Counted from the first letter of the stretch, positions 27,603 to 37,196 are shown. The stretch: 64,000 bases of DNA from Parvimonas micra (GCF_021300775.1 NZ_JAJTJP010000001.1:558001-622000), one strand, 5' to 3'. Notes: generated from the sequence alone by a model not told the origin. Translations and numbers: made by a program.

Positions 27603-28028
27603 TTACTCTTCTACAGTTACTCCCATACTTCTAGCAGTACCTTTAACCATGCTTATAGCAGCTTCAATACTTGCAGCATTTAAGTCTGGCATTTTTAATT
27701 CAGCAATTTCTCTAACTTGATCTTTTGTTAAATTACCTACTTTTGTCTTATTTGGTACTTTTGATCCTGATTCGATACCTAATTTTTTCTTAATTAATAC
27801 TGGTACCGGTGGAGTCTTAGTAATGAATGTAAATGATCTATCTTGGTATACAGTCAATACAACCGGAATGATTAAACCAGCTTGATCAGCTGTTTTTGCG
27901 TTAAATTCTTTTGTAAATTGCATTATATTTACACCATGAGGTCCTAATGCAGTACCTACTGGTGGAGCAGGAGTTGCCTTTCCTGCTGGAATTTGTAATT
28001 TTACTAATGCTTGTACTTTTTTAGCCAT
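27603..28028 (-). CDS. rplK: 50S ribosomal protein L11
   Basis: Forms the GTPase-associated centre with 23S rRNA and is needed for RelA activation. 141 residues; the N-terminal [23 protein letters not shown] and the C-terminal [21 protein letters not shown] signatures are intact. AGGAGG precedes the ATG. Transcribed after nusG, and separated from it by the 100-base leader that carries the candidate L1-type hairpin. Confidence 0.97.
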   Translation of the reverse strand: MAKKVQALVKLQIPAGKATPAPPVGTALGPHGVNIMQFTKEFNAKTADQAGLIIPVVLTVYQDRSFTFITKTPPVPVLIKKKLGIESGSKVPNKTKVGNLTKDQVREIAELKMPDLNAASIEAAISMVKGTARSMGVTVEE

Positions 28029-28053
28029 TTTATAGTTCCTCCTTAAAAACTAA

Positions 28054-28083
28054 TGTGGTTTTCGGGTGCTAAACCCCTCCCAC
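28054..28083 (-). promoter_or_regulatory. Leader hairpin before rplK (candidate L1 binding site)
   Basis: Minus-strand GTGG (28080-28083) pairs with CCAC, enclosing an inner stem GGGT/ACCC and an asymmetric GAG/GAAAA loop. The match to the rplA hairpin in loop sequence and position suggests one regulator, most likely L1, acting at both sites. Confidence 0.55.
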
Positions 28084-28129
28084 TCTCGTATATCTCTGTT
28101 TTGAATATTTTTTCAAATTATTTTCAAAT

Positions 28130-28669
28130 TTAATTTTTTATTACGTCACTAAAATCTAATTCAGCAAGCGTATCTCTTCCAAATAAAGAAACGAAAGCTT
28201 TTAATTTACCATTTTCTTGAGATACTTCTATTACTTTTGCGGTTAAATCTTTAAATGCACCATCTATTATTGTAATAGAATCTCCTTCGTTAATTTCCAC
28301 ATCATTATATGGTTTTGTTGAAACTCCTAATGCTTCAACTTCTTTTTCTGATAGTGGTACAGGTTTATTACCTGACCCTACAAATCCAGTTACTCCTCTA
28401 GTATTTCTTACTAAATACCATGAAATATCTGTGATTATCATTTTAACTAAAACATATCCAGGAAATAATTGTTTTTCTTTAATTTTTCCAGTTTCAGTTT
28501 CTTCTTTAACCGTTGGAACAACGACTTCAAATATATCTATGTCATTCCCACGATTCACAACTAACTTTTCAATATTAGCCTTAACTTTGTTTTCATGCCC
28601 TGAATATGTATGTACTACATACCATTTGGCTTCTTTTTCTTTAATATCCTTTAATTCTTCTGTTGTCAT
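28130..28669 (-). CDS. nusG: Transcription elongation/termination factor NusG
   Basis: Binds RNA polymerase and links it to Rho or ribosomes. NGN domain at residues 15-120 (WYVVHTYSGHENKVKANIE, then LFPGYVLVKM) and KOW domain at about 128-160 (EGDSITIIDGAFKDL). Length 179 is typical. Placed after secE, as in most bacteria, with a short gap. Confidence 0.97.
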   Translation of the reverse strand: MTTEELKDIKEKEAKWYVVHTYSGHENKVKANIEKLVVNRGNDIDIFEVVVPTVKEETETGKIKEKQLFPGYVLVKMIITDISWYLVRNTRGVTGFVGSGNKPVPLSEKEVEALGVSTKPYNDVEINEGDSITIIDGAFKDLTAKVIEVSQENGKLKAFVSLFGRDTLAELDFSDVIKN

Positions 28670-28702
28670 ATAAACGGACTAAAGTCCTTCCCTCCTTAGT
28701 AA

Positions 28703-28909
28703 TTAATGGATTATGAAACCTAATAATTTTTTTAATACAGTATCCAATCCCCAAATCATTGCTGAACTAATTATAGAAATTGTAACTACTGCAAGGCTAT
28801 AATAAAAAACACTTTTTTTTGAAGGCCAGATTATCTTCTTGAATTCAGAACGTACTCCACGCATAAAGCTAGTTTTCTTTTGTTTTTGATCAGTAGTTTT
28901 TGTTGCCAT
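28703..28909 (-). CDS. secE: Preprotein translocase subunit SecE
   Basis: Small clamp of the SecYEG channel. Start choice: a TTG at 28924 lies inside the ribosome site, so the ATG at 28909 (eight bases after GGAGG) is used, giving 68 residues. The cytoplasmic amphipathic helix (MRGVRSEFKKIIWPSKK) and single C-terminal membrane helix are characteristic. Located between rpmG and nusG, as expected. Confidence 0.95.
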   Translation of the reverse strand: MATKTTDQKQKKTSFMRGVRSEFKKIIWPSKKSVFYYSLAVVTISIISSAMIWGLDTVLKKLLGFIIH

Positions 28910-28931
28910 ACTACTCTCCTCCAATCTCTAA

Positions 28932-29081
28932 CTATTTTGTTTCTCTGTGAAGAGTGTGTTTTTTACAAAACTTACAATACTTGTTTAATTCAATTCTGTT
29001 AGTTGTAACTTTTTTGTTCTTCTTTGTATTGTAATTTCTGTTTTTACATTCTGTACATGCCAACACAACTTTATCTCTCAT
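28932..29081 (-). CDS. rpmG: 50S ribosomal protein L33, zinc-ribbon form
   Basis: 49 residues starting [25 protein letters not shown] precedes the ATG at 29081, whereas the longer frame up to 29114 has no ribosome site. Two CxxC pairs (CTEC and CKFC) show it is the zinc-binding type. First gene of rpmG-secE-nusG-rplK-rplA. No tRNA-Trp, often found here in related genomes, is present in the short gap. Confidence 0.95.
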   Translation of the reverse strand: MRDKVVLACTECKNRNYNTKKNKKVTTNRIELNKYCKFCKKHTLHRETK

Positions 29082-29139
29082 AGAAACACCTCCTTGATAG
29101 CTAAATTTGAACATAACTATACATTATATTACTCATAAA

Positions 29140-29168
29140 ATAATATCATAAAGAAATACAATTGTCAA
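29140..29168 (-). promoter_or_regulatory. Promoter of rpmG-secE-nusG-rplKA
   Basis: TTGACA (29163-29168) and TATTAT (29140-29145) on the minus strand, 17 bases apart, with TGA before the -10. One of the best sigma-A matches in the window. Confidence 0.85.
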
Positions 29169-29242
29169 GCTATTTTAAACATATATTTAAACTTTATTTT
29201 TTAATTAATATGAATTTTATTAGTCTTAAAATTTTATAATTC

Positions 29243-30022
29243 TTATCTATTTTCTCTATCTTTTTTTATAATATTTTTAAGAGCAACAATAGCTGTTTTT
29301 ATAGCTCTATCTGTATCTTCTACAATATTATTTGATAAGTTTTGTTTTACTCTTTCTTGATTATTTACAACTAAAAATATTGATCCAGCTCTAGTATTTA
29401 AATAACTCGAAACGACAAATATAGCTGCAGATTCCATTTCACTTGCCTTTGTATGAAGCCTTTTCCACGCTTCCCATTTATTCATCAAGTCATAACTAAC
29501 AGGCTTATTTTCAGGTTGATGTTGGCCATAAAAAGCGTCTTTACATTGAACAACCCCAACATGATATTTTTGATTTGTTTCAACACATGCGTTTACAAGT
29601 TCATTCGTTATATTAAAATCAGCAACTGCAGGAAACTCAATTGGTGCATATTCTTTCGTAGTCCCTTCCATTCTTATTGCACCTGTAGCAACAACTAAAT
29701 CTCCAGCCTCTACTTCTATATCTATTCCACCACAAGTTCCAACTCTTATAAAAGTATCTGCACCTATTTTATGTAGTTCTTCTACAGCAATGGATGCACT
29801 TGCACCACCGATACCTGTACTTGTAACAGAAACTTTTTCTCCTTCTAAATAACCAGTATATGTTACATATTCTCTATTATCAGCAACTAAAACTGCATCA
29901 TCAAAATATTTTGCAATTAATTTACATCTTTTAGGATCTCCTGGTAAAATTACATATCTACCTACGTCTCCTTCTTTCATATCAATATGATATTGTTTTT
30001 CCTTTAATAATTGTTCTGACAT
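29243..30022 (-). CDS. udp: Uridine phosphorylase
   Basis: Phosphorolysis of uridine to uracil and ribose-1-phosphate in pyrimidine salvage. The 259 residues show the nucleoside-phosphorylase family pattern: [16 protein letters not shown] near the start, RVGTCGGI (residues ~97-104), and the C-terminal [14 protein letters not shown] motif that holds the ribose-binding Met-Glu. Third gene of the methyltransferase-rsmI-udp unit; its start touches the rsmI stop. No clear terminator is visible after it. Confidence 0.92.
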   Translation of the reverse strand: MSEQLLKEKQYHIDMKEGDVGRYVILPGDPKRCKLIAKYFDDAVLVADNREYVTYTGYLEGEKVSVTSTGIGGASASIAVEELHKIGADTFIRVGTCGGIDIEVEAGDLVVATGAIRMEGTTKEYAPIEFPAVADFNITNELVNACVETNQKYHVGVVQCKDAFYGQHQPENKPVSYDLMNKWEAWKRLHTKASEMESAAIFVVSSYLNTRAGSIFLVVNNQERVKQNLSNNIVEDTDRAIKTAIVALKNIIKKDRENR

Positions 30023-30862
30023 TTAATTTGCCTCCTTATTTTCAAAATTCAACACTAATTCATATGCTTCATTTTTAGAAATATTAAAATTATCTTTTAA
30101 TATTTTTACTATATCCTTATTACTGTACCCTTCTTTTTTAAATTTTAAAATTTCATTTGCTACATCAAAAGCTTCTTTTTTATCTACTATTTTTTCTATT
30201 ACAAGAACAATTTCACCTTTTACACCTTTTTCTTCATAATAAGAGATAATTTCATCAATACAACCTCTCTTATACTCTTCAAATAATTTTGTAAGTTCTC
30301 TACAAACACAAACATTTATATTTCCAAATTGAGCGTACAATGATTTCAAAGTTTTTAAAAGTCTGTGTGGACTTTCGTAAAAAATTCCTGTTACACTCAT
30401 ATCTTTAAAATTTTTAAAAAATTTTTCTCGTTCAGATTCTGTCTTTGGTACAAATCCCATATAAACAAAATTTGTAGCATCAAAACCACTTCCGCAAATT
30501 CCATTAATTAATGCGCATGCACCTGGTAAAATTTCATAAGATATGCCTTTTTTAATAACTTCTTGTAAAATAACAAATCCTGGATCATTTATTATTGGCA
30601 TTCCTGCATCTGATATTACAGAAACAGTTTTTCCACTTTCAATATTACTAATAATTTCTTCAACTCTTTCACTTTCATTAAATTTATGATATGAAATTAA
30701 TTTAGTATTAATATTATGAAATTTTAGTAAATTTTGACTATTTCTAGTGTCTTCACAATAAATAATATCGCTATTTTCTAAAACCTCTAAAGCTCTAAGT
30801 GTAATATCTTTCATATTACCAATAGGAGTTGGAACAAAATAGATGTTAGATACTCTTTCCAT
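30023..30862 (-). CDS. rsmI: 16S rRNA 2'-O-methyltransferase RsmI
   Basis: Methylates the ribose of C1402 in the 16S decoding centre. Start choice: AAGGAG lies seven bases before ATG 30862, giving MERVSNIYFVPTPIGNMKDIT; the longer frame up to 30949 has no ribosome site. The TPIGNMKDITLRALEVLE and DAGMPIINDPG motifs identify the RsmI tetrapyrrole-methylase-fold family. 279 residues is normal. Overlaps the preceding methyltransferase gene by 17 bases. Confidence 0.95.
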   Translation of the reverse strand: MERVSNIYFVPTPIGNMKDITLRALEVLENSDIIYCEDTRNSQNLLKFHNINTKLISYHKFNESERVEEIISNIESGKTVSVISDAGMPIINDPGFVILQEVIKKGISYEILPGACALINGICGSGFDATNFVYMGFVPKTESEREKFFKNFKDMSVTGIFYESPHRLLKTLKSLYAQFGNINVCVCRELTKLFEEYKRGCIDEIISYYEEKGVKGEIVLVIEKIVDKKEAFDVANEILKFKKEGYSNKDIVKILKDNFNISKNEAYELVLNFENKEAN

Positions 30863-31565
30863 AATATATCTCCTTAATTTTATTTGTATATTCTCCATTT
30901 TTATCATAGATATATATATTTTCTTCAACAAACAAATTACTATTTCCATTTTTTACTAATTCAGCCATAAATAAATGAGGTTTTGAATCAACATTAGTAG
31001 AAATAAATTGTATTCTTTTTGGTTCTAATTTGTATTTTCTTGATTCACTTAAAACATCTATCAAACGTTCTATACTGTAAATCAAGAAAACTTTTCCACC
31101 TGACTTCAACTTTTTATAAGAAAATTTTAAAATATCTTCAAGTTTAAGGGAATATTCATATCTTGAAATCAGAAAATTTTCATCTTCATTTAGTATTCCT
31201 GTATTCATTTTTTTGTATGGAGGATTTGACACAATATAATCAACTGAGGAATTTGCAAAATCATCAAAACATAAATTTAAATCTTTATTTAAAAGTATAA
31301 CATTGCTTAACTTATTCTCTTCAATACTTTTTTTTATAAGTTCAGAATTTTCATTTTGTATTTCTATAAGATAAACATATTTTAAATTATTTAAAAAATT
31401 GATTCTAAAACCTATAATTCCAGTTCCAGCACCTATATCAATTAAAATTTTATCTTTTTTTACTTTAGAAAAATGTGAAAGCAAAATAGAATCAATACCA
31501 AAAGAAAATTTTTTCTTATTTGCAAATATAACACCTTCAGTGTTAGGAATAAAATGTTTTTCCAT
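30846..31565 (-). CDS. TrmN6-like adenine-N6 methyltransferase
   Basis: Class I SAM-dependent methyltransferase of the TrmN6/YfiC/YabB family; methylates a tRNA adenine at N6 in known members. Visible: SAM loop LIDIGAGTGIIGF (residues ~43-55) and the amino-methylase tetrapeptide NPPY in YIVSNPPYKK. 239 residues, as in Firmicutes YabB. Neighbouring rsmI is its usual partner. The exact base and tRNA target cannot be read from sequence. Confidence 0.85.
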   Translation of the reverse strand: MEKHFIPNTEGVIFANKKKFSFGIDSILLSHFSKVKKDKILIDIGAGTGIIGFRINFLNNLKYVYLIEIQNENSELIKKSIEENKLSNVILLNKDLNLCFDDFANSSVDYIVSNPPYKKMNTGILNEDENFLISRYEYSLKLEDILKFSYKKLKSGGKVFLIYSIERLIDVLSESRKYKLEPKRIQFISTNVDSKPHLFMAELVKNGNSNLFVEENIYIYDKNGEYTNKIKEIYYGKSI

Positions 31566-31647
31566 GTAATAACCTCCGACTTATATTTTACCATAAATGC
31601 GCTTTAAAAGGAATTATTTTTATGTTAGAATATATTTAGGTGGTTAT

Positions 31648-33507
31648 ATGAAATTTACAAATCAACAAATTGATGCTATTAACCATTTTAAAGGTCCAGC
31701 ATTAATTTTAGCGGTTCCAGGTTCTGGTAAAACAACTGTTTTATTGCATAGAATATTAAATTTAATAAAAAATCATAGTATTGATCCTAGTGAAATTATT
31801 TCAATTACTTTTAGTAAATCACAAGGCATTGATATGGAAAGAAGATTTTTAATTCAAAATCCTGAATTTAAAGGAAAAATTACTTTTAAAACAATTCACG
31901 CTTTCTGTTATGAAATTGTTAGAAATTATATGAAATTAAAAAACATAAAAAAAACTTTAATTGAAGGTAATAATGAATTTAATAGAATACTTATTTTAAA
32001 AAGAGCCTATTATCAAAAATATTATAAAAAATTATCTGATGATGAAATAAATGATTTTTTCTCTATATATGACTTTACAAAAAATAAAATGTTTGATTTT
32101 GAAGAATATCTTAAAAAAAATCATTTCATTTCAAATAGAACTTTAATGTTAAAGTTATATGTTTTATACGACGAGATAAAGTTTAATAACAATTTTATGG
32201 ATTTTAATGATTTATTAATTTTAGCTAATGAATACATTTCAACAGATAAGAAACTTTTAAGAGCTTTAAAAAACAGATATAAGTTCTTTCAAATAGATGA
32301 AGGGCAAGATACTTCTACTTTACAATTTGAAATTATTAGAAAAATTGTATTTCCAGAAAATAATGTATTTATCGTTGCAGATGATGATCAATCAATTTAT
32401 AGTTTTAGGGGTGCAAGTCCTGAAAATTTGTTAAATTTCAAAAGTATCTATCCTGACTCCAAAATATTTTTTATGGATAAAAATTTTAGATCCACAAAAA
32501 ACATTATAAGTGTAAGCAATAAGATAATTCAAGGAAACAAAATAAGATATGAAAAATTCTCAAAATATACTACTGAAGAAAGTTCACAAATAATGCTTTT
32601 TAAAGTTAAAAATTCAATGATACAATCAAGAGAAATAATAAAAAAAATTTGTGAGATTAATCCAAACGAAACAATCGGAATTTTATATAGAAATAACATT
32701 TCTTCTTTGTATCTTGCAGAAGTTTTCAAAAATAATAATATAGACTTTTTTATAAAAGAAAATAAATTTGATTTTTATTCTAATCGAATACTTAATGATA
32801 TTAAAAATATTATATTATTTTCTGAAGACACATCTGATTTAGATGTATTTAAAAGAATTTATTTTAAACTTAATGCATATATAAAAAAAGATTTTATTTC
32901 AAAATTAGAATACAAATCTTACAATCAATGTGTTTTCGAGAGTCTATTGGATTTAGATGAATTAAATGATTTTTATATAAATAAGTTTACATCTTTAAGA
33001 AATGATTTTAAAAGATTAAAGAGAATGAAAATGGAAGATAAAATTGACTGCATTCTTTATGAAATTGGTTATGGAGATTATCTAGATAATTTTAATGATT
33101 TTTCAAATCTTAACTATAATCTAATTTTTGATTTAATAAAATACTTATCAAAAAATATAAAAACTTTTGATGAATTTATAGAAAAATTAGAAATTTTAAA
33201 AGAAATACTGAAAAAAGCTTCTAATTCTAAATCTAATATATCAATTTCAACTATTCATTCATCAAAAGGACTAGAATACGATAATGTATTTATAATTGAT
33301 TTAGTTGATGGTGAATTTCCACAAAAAAGTGTCTTAACCTCTTTTGATGAAAAACTATTAGAAGAAGAAAGAAGATTATTCTATGTCGCCATGACAAGGG
33401 CTAAAAAGAGACTATTCTTATTTACCATTAAAGAAAGAAATAATCTTCCAGTTGATACTTCAATTTTCTATAATGAATTAAAAAAGAAGAACACCACCCT
33501 TCCTTGA
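31648..33507 (+). CDS. Short UvrD/Rep-type ATP-dependent helicase
   Basis: Superfamily 1A helicase of 619 residues, starting at ATG 31648 after AGGTGG (31638-31643). Visible: Q-motif TNQQIDAINHF, Walker A VPGSGKTTV, motif II IDEGQDTS (Glu-Gly-Gln in place of the usual DEYQDT/DEAQD), motif III ADDDQSIYSFRGA, motif V STIHSSKGLEYDNVF and motif VI VAMTRAKKRL. About 100 residues shorter than the PcrA-like gene at the window start, and only about a UvrD core. A weak promoter (TTTAAA at 31603, TAGAAT at 31626) lies very close to the start. Likely a repair or recombination helicase; the partner is unknown. Confidence 0.85.
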   Translation: MKFTNQQIDAINHFKGPALILAVPGSGKTTVLLHRILNLIKNHSIDPSEIISITFSKSQGIDMERRFLIQNPEFKGKITFKTIHAFCYEIVRNYMKLKNIKKTLIEGNNEFNRILILKRAYYQKYYKKLSDDEINDFFSIYDFTKNKMFDFEEYLKKNHFISNRTLMLKLYVLYDEIKFNNNFMDFNDLLILANEYISTDKKLLRALKNRYKFFQIDEGQDTSTLQFEIIRKIVFPENNVFIVADDDQSIYSFRGASPENLLNFKSIYPDSKIFFMDKNFRSTKNIISVSNKIIQGNKIRYEKFSKYTTEESSQIMLFKVKNSMIQSREIIKKICEINPNETIGILYRNNISSLYLAEVFKNNNIDFFIKENKFDFYSNRILNDIKNIILFSEDTSDLDVFKRIYFKLNAYIKKDFISKLEYKSYNQCVFESLLDLDELNDFYINKFTSLRNDFKRLKRMKMEDKIDCILYEIGYGDYLDNFNDFSNLNYNLIFDLIKYLSKNIKTFDEFIEKLEILKEILKKASNSKSNISISTIHSSKGLEYDNVFIIDLVDGEFPQKSVLTSFDEKLLEEERRLFYVAMTRAKKRLFLFTIKERNNLPVDTSIFYNELKKKNTTLP

Positions 33508-33559
33508 TGCTTCTCATCAGGTGAGTACCAAGTAACATTAATGTTTCACAATAAAAATA

Positions 33560-33580
33560 AAAAGGAGCTAAGCTCCTTTT
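33560..33580. terminator. Bidirectional terminator between helicase and flavin reductase genes
   Basis: Nine-base perfect stem AAAAGGAGC/GCTCCTTTT with a three-base loop and T-rich flanks on both strands, placed between two converging genes. It overlaps the stop codon of the reductase gene. Confidence 0.85.
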
Positions 33581-35318
33581 ATTTGTTTTTTGCAGCATTA
33601 ATACCAGCAATAATACCAAAAACAGTTATATCTGTAATTGAAACTGACCCTAATCTATTATTTCCATGTATTCCACCTGTAGTTTCACCAGCTGCATATA
33701 GTCCTTTAATTATGTTTCCATTTTTGTCTAAAACATTAGCATCTTTATTTATTCTAAGCCCACCCATAGTATGATGTACTGCAGGAACAGCTTTTAAACA
33801 ATAAAAAGGTGCTTTTTCAATCTTAAATCCTAATCTTCTAAGATTAAATAATGTATCTTTTCCATTCTCTGAATCCTCATTAAACTTTTTAATTGTCTCT
33901 TTCAGATTGTTTTTATCTATTCCAAAAAATTCAGCCATTTCATCTATAGAATTAACCTTACAAAGCTTTTTACCCTCTATTAAATTATTATATTCTATTT
34001 CATGAGTTGGTAAAATTTTTGATTTTTGCATAGAATCTTCATCCCAAATTTGATATGCAATGCTATCAGTTTGAGACTTTATTCCTAAAGAAATTTCTCG
34101 TCTAGTTCCTAACTCTTCAACAAACCTATTACCCTCTTTATTAACAAGTATAGCTCCACCTACAAGTCTAGTATCTCCAGTATACAAAAGTTTACCAGTC
34201 TCAACATCACAAACAGGATACAATTGTATTTTATCTAAATCAACTACATCTGCTCCAATTTTTTGGGCCATTTTTATTCCATCTCCTGTAGATCCAGGAG
34301 AGTTTGTAGAAAGAATTTTATCATCAATTTCTTTATCATTATCATTGAGCATTTTTTTATTAGCACCAAAACCTCCAGTAGTTAAAATTACGGATTTAGC
34401 ATTAACAATCAATTCTCCATTCTTAGTTTTGGCTTTTACACCTGTAACTACATTATCCTTTACAATAAGCTCATATGCATTTGTCTCAGTTAAAATTTCT
34501 ATGCCTAATTCTTCAGTTTTTGCATGTAATTTATTAATTAATTCTTTACCTGATTGTCCTTTTGGAATTAAAGATCTTTTAACAGAATGACCTCCGAAAA
34601 ACATAAGTTCATCCGTCCACTCAACCTTAATATCATCTTTTAACCATTTTGCACCATCAAGAGCATTTTTAGCTAAAACATCTATAAGCTCTTTATCTCC
34701 ACCAGCTTTTTCAACATCTTTTTTAAATAATTCAATACTGTCACTTATATTTTCTTTTTCTTGCAACCAATTCATTGGAGCAGCATATTCAGCTCCTGAA
34801 ATTAAAGTATTACCCCCAATTAAAGGTAATTTTTCTAGCACAACAACATTAGCTCCTGCCTCTTTAGCTTTTATTGCTGAAATTAAACCAGCACCACCAG
34901 ATCCAACAACAACGACATCAACATTTATTTCTTTAACTTCATACTTTTCATTTAATTTAAGATTATTATTTAAAATTTTTTTATAATCTAAACCTGCTTT
35001 TTGGATGGCATCTGCAAGTGCATTTATGAAAGCCTTAGAAGAGTAAGTGGCTCCAGTGATTTCATCTAAATTATAATTACAAGAGTTAACTTTTTCAAGC
35101 AATTTTTCAATAGCGATCTTACCTACATCATCAGTTTCAACACTCTCCTTTAATGTAACTTTTTTAATTTTACTATTCTCAAAACTTACATCTAATACTA
35201 CTTCTCCATTATGTCCCCTTGCTTTACCTTCAAAAGTACCATTTACAGCTGACTTACAAGAAGCTAATAATAGTACAAAAACAAGCAAAAATGACAGAAC
35301 TCTAAATTTTTTTTTCAT
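33579..35318 (-). CDS. Surface flavin reductase, FMN-binding plus fumarate-reductase domains
   Basis: Extracytoplasmic lipoprotein of 579 residues. Lipobox LLLASC with Cys21; FMN_bind domain about 28-105 containing DEITGATYSSKAF, whose Thr/Ser is the usual site for covalent FMN; then a FAD-binding flavoprotein domain from about 115 (VVVVGSGGAGLISAIKAKEAG). Substrate-site motifs of fumarate- or urocanate-reductase-like proteins are present: TRREIS, HHTMGGLRI and NNRLGS. No haem-binding CxxCH occurs, so electrons must come from a flavin or quinone partner rather than a cytochrome. Substrate (fumarate, urocanate or another enoate) cannot be decided. It follows dus with no clear promoter. Confidence 0.85.
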   Translation of the reverse strand: MKKKFRVLSFLLVFVLLLASCKSAVNGTFEGKARGHNGEVVLDVSFENSKIKKVTLKESVETDDVGKIAIEKLLEKVNSCNYNLDEITGATYSSKAFINALADAIQKAGLDYKKILNNNLKLNEKYEVKEINVDVVVVGSGGAGLISAIKAKEAGANVVVLEKLPLIGGNTLISGAEYAAPMNWLQEKENISDSIELFKKDVEKAGGDKELIDVLAKNALDGAKWLKDDIKVEWTDELMFFGGHSVKRSLIPKGQSGKELINKLHAKTEELGIEILTETNAYELIVKDNVVTGVKAKTKNGELIVNAKSVILTTGGFGANKKMLNDNDKEIDDKILSTNSPGSTGDGIKMAQKIGADVVDLDKIQLYPVCDVETGKLLYTGDTRLVGGAILVNKEGNRFVEELGTRREISLGIKSQTDSIAYQIWDEDSMQKSKILPTHEIEYNNLIEGKKLCKVNSIDEMAEFFGIDKNNLKETIKKFNEDSENGKDTLFNLRRLGFKIEKAPFYCLKAVPAVHHTMGGLRINKDANVLDKNGNIIKGLYAAGETTGGIHGNNRLGSVSITDITVFGIIAGINAAKNK

Positions 35319-35385
35319 AATTTCCTCCCAATTACAAAAAGTAAAAGACTAAGTACTAATTTTAATATTTTCTATTTTAATTAAA

Positions 35386-36336
35386 TTAGTTATAAGTATT
35401 TTTATATTCATTTAATACTTCAAATATTTCATTAATGTTAGTTAAAGTATTTATATTATTTTTTACCTTATTTGAATCTTTAAAGCCTTTTAAATACCAT
35501 AAAATATTTTTTCTCATCTCTCTTATAGCAATTCTTTCAGGCTTAAATTCTAATTCTAATTCATAATGTCTTTTTATTGTTTCTATAACTTCTTCTAAAG
35601 TTGGATTAGAATATTTTTTTGTTAAATTGAAATCTTTTATTTGTTTAAAAATAAATGGATTCCCAAGAGCATGTCTTCCGATTGCAACTGCATCAACTCC
35701 AGTTTCTTCTTTCATTCTAACATAATCTTCAACACTACACACATCACCATTGCCTACGACTTTTATAGGAACATGATTCTTTAAAGCCCTAATAGCCGTC
35801 CAATCGGCTTTCCCAGAATAAAACATCTCTCTTGTTCTAGCATGTAATGTAATCATATACGCTCCAGCTTCTACAATTGCATCTGCAACTTCTAAAAAGT
35901 TCTTATTACTATCATCAAAACCTAATCTTATTTTAACACTAACTGGAACTTTTGAAGTTTTAACCATTGACTCAACAATGCTTTTTACCTTTTTAGGATC
36001 CTTCATTAAATAGCTACCTTCATGATTTTTTACAATTTTAGGTGCAGGACATCCTAAATTTAAATCTAGTTGATATATATCATCTCTATTATTGAATCTA
36101 TTTTGTATAACATCAGCCATGATATTCTCATCACTACCGAAAACTTGTAATCCAACAGGACCTTCTCTTTTATCTATATATGTGATAATAGATGTATTAT
36201 CATTTTCATAATACATTCCTTTTATAGAAACCATTTCTGTAAAAGTCATACTAGCTCCCATTTCACTTGCTAATATTCTAAAAGCAACATCGCTTACACC
36301 TGCAAGTGGTGCTAGAAAAACATCACCATTAAGCAT
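35386..36336 (-). CDS. dus: tRNA-dihydrouridine synthase (Dus family)
   Basis: FMN-dependent reduction of uridine to dihydrouridine in tRNA. 316 residues; APLAGVSD at the N-terminus, catalytic Cys in NLGCPAPKIVKN, and the FMN-binding GNGDV and VAIGRHALGNPF motifs. It begins one base after the coaX stop, so the two are coupled. The subfamily (DusB-like) is plausible but the modified position was not determined. Confidence 0.93.
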   Translation of the reverse strand: MLNGDVFLAPLAGVSDVAFRILASEMGASMTFTEMVSIKGMYYENDNTSIITYIDKREGPVGLQVFGSDENIMADVIQNRFNNRDDIYQLDLNLGCPAPKIVKNHEGSYLMKDPKKVKSIVESMVKTSKVPVSVKIRLGFDDSNKNFLEVADAIVEAGAYMITLHARTREMFYSGKADWTAIRALKNHVPIKVVGNGDVCSVEDYVRMKEETGVDAVAIGRHALGNPFIFKQIKDFNLTKKYSNPTLEEVIETIKRHYELELEFKPERIAIREMRKNILWYLKGFKDSNKVKNNINTLTNINEIFEVLNEYKNTYN

Positions 36337-36337
36337 A

Positions 36338-37117
36338 TTATAACCCCTTTTTCATTTTATAGATTTCTAACATTCCGTCTAGGGTAAGCTTTTTATCTAT
36401 AATATCTATTTTATTTATATCCTTTGAAATTAGACTTGAATAACCTCCAGTAGCAACAACCTTCAATTTGGAACCATCAAATTTCATTTCTTTTACAATT
36501 TCATCAATTAATTTTTCTATTAGTCCAATATATCCTATAACCATACCAACTCTAATATTATCCATTGTGTTTTTAGCAACAATTTTTTCAGGTTTATAAA
36601 GTTCAACCCTTGGTAATTTTGCAGTTTTTAAAAACAATGCTTCTGATGAAATTCCTATTCCAGGAATTATAGCTCCGCCTTGATATACTGAATTTTCATC
36701 AATTACATCAAAAGTAATAGCTGTTCCTATATCAATAATTATCAATGGAACACCATATTTTTTTATTCCTGCAACAGAGTTAACTATCCTATCTGCCCCA
36801 ATTGTCTTAGGGTTATCATGATTAATTTTTATTCCTAAATCACAATTATCATCAATAATAATCGGCTTTAAGTTAAAATATTTTTTTATAGCATTTTCAA
36901 TTGAATGCATAACATCTGGAACTACTGAAGCCACAATAACATCTTCAATTTCTGTTTTTTTTATATCGTTAGCATTTAGTATTTCTGTTATTGACATTGC
37001 ATACTCATCACTTGTTTTATTTTTTATCGTATTAAGTCTAAAATCACATATTAATGAATATCCTTTATAAACACCCAATACAATATTTGTATTTCCAACA
37101 TCTATTACTAATAACAT
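36338..37117 (-). CDS. coaX: Type III pantothenate kinase
   Basis: First step of coenzyme A synthesis, without feedback by CoA. The ASKHA-fold phosphate-1 motif DVGNTNIVLGVYK (residues 5-17), GADRIVNSVAG and IDIGTAITFDVI (phosphate-2) are all visible. 259 residues is normal for CoaX. First gene of a coaX-dus pair with its own promoter. Confidence 0.95.
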   Translation of the reverse strand: MLLVIDVGNTNIVLGVYKGYSLICDFRLNTIKNKTSDEYAMSITEILNANDIKKTEIEDVIVASVVPDVMHSIENAIKKYFNLKPIIIDDNCDLGIKINHDNPKTIGADRIVNSVAGIKKYGVPLIIIDIGTAITFDVIDENSVYQGGAIIPGIGISSEALFLKTAKLPRVELYKPEKIVAKNTMDNIRVGMVIGYIGLIEKLIDEIVKEMKFDGSKLKVVATGGYSSLISKDINKIDIIDKKLTLDGMLEIYKMKKGL

Positions 37118-37167
37118 ATATTACTCCCAAAATTAATAAATTTTCTCAATTACTATATTTATAATTA

Positions 37168-37196
37168 ATTTTACCATTTTTTATATTTTATTACAA
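37168..37196 (-). promoter_or_regulatory. Promoter of coaX-dus
   Basis: TTGTAA (37191-37196) and TAAAAT (37168-37173) on the minus strand, 17 bases apart, with an extended TGG before the -10. Confidence 0.6.

Noticed and set aside
28029-29139. Possible tRNA between rpmG and nusG genes
   Set aside because: The gaps are too short and no T-arm sequence is visible; a scan by eye for GTTCGA-type T-arms elsewhere also found none.
31603-31631. TTTAAA-17-TAGAAT before the plus-strand helicase
   Set aside because: The start of transcription would fall in the ribosome site (31638), and both boxes match poorly; kept only as a remark.
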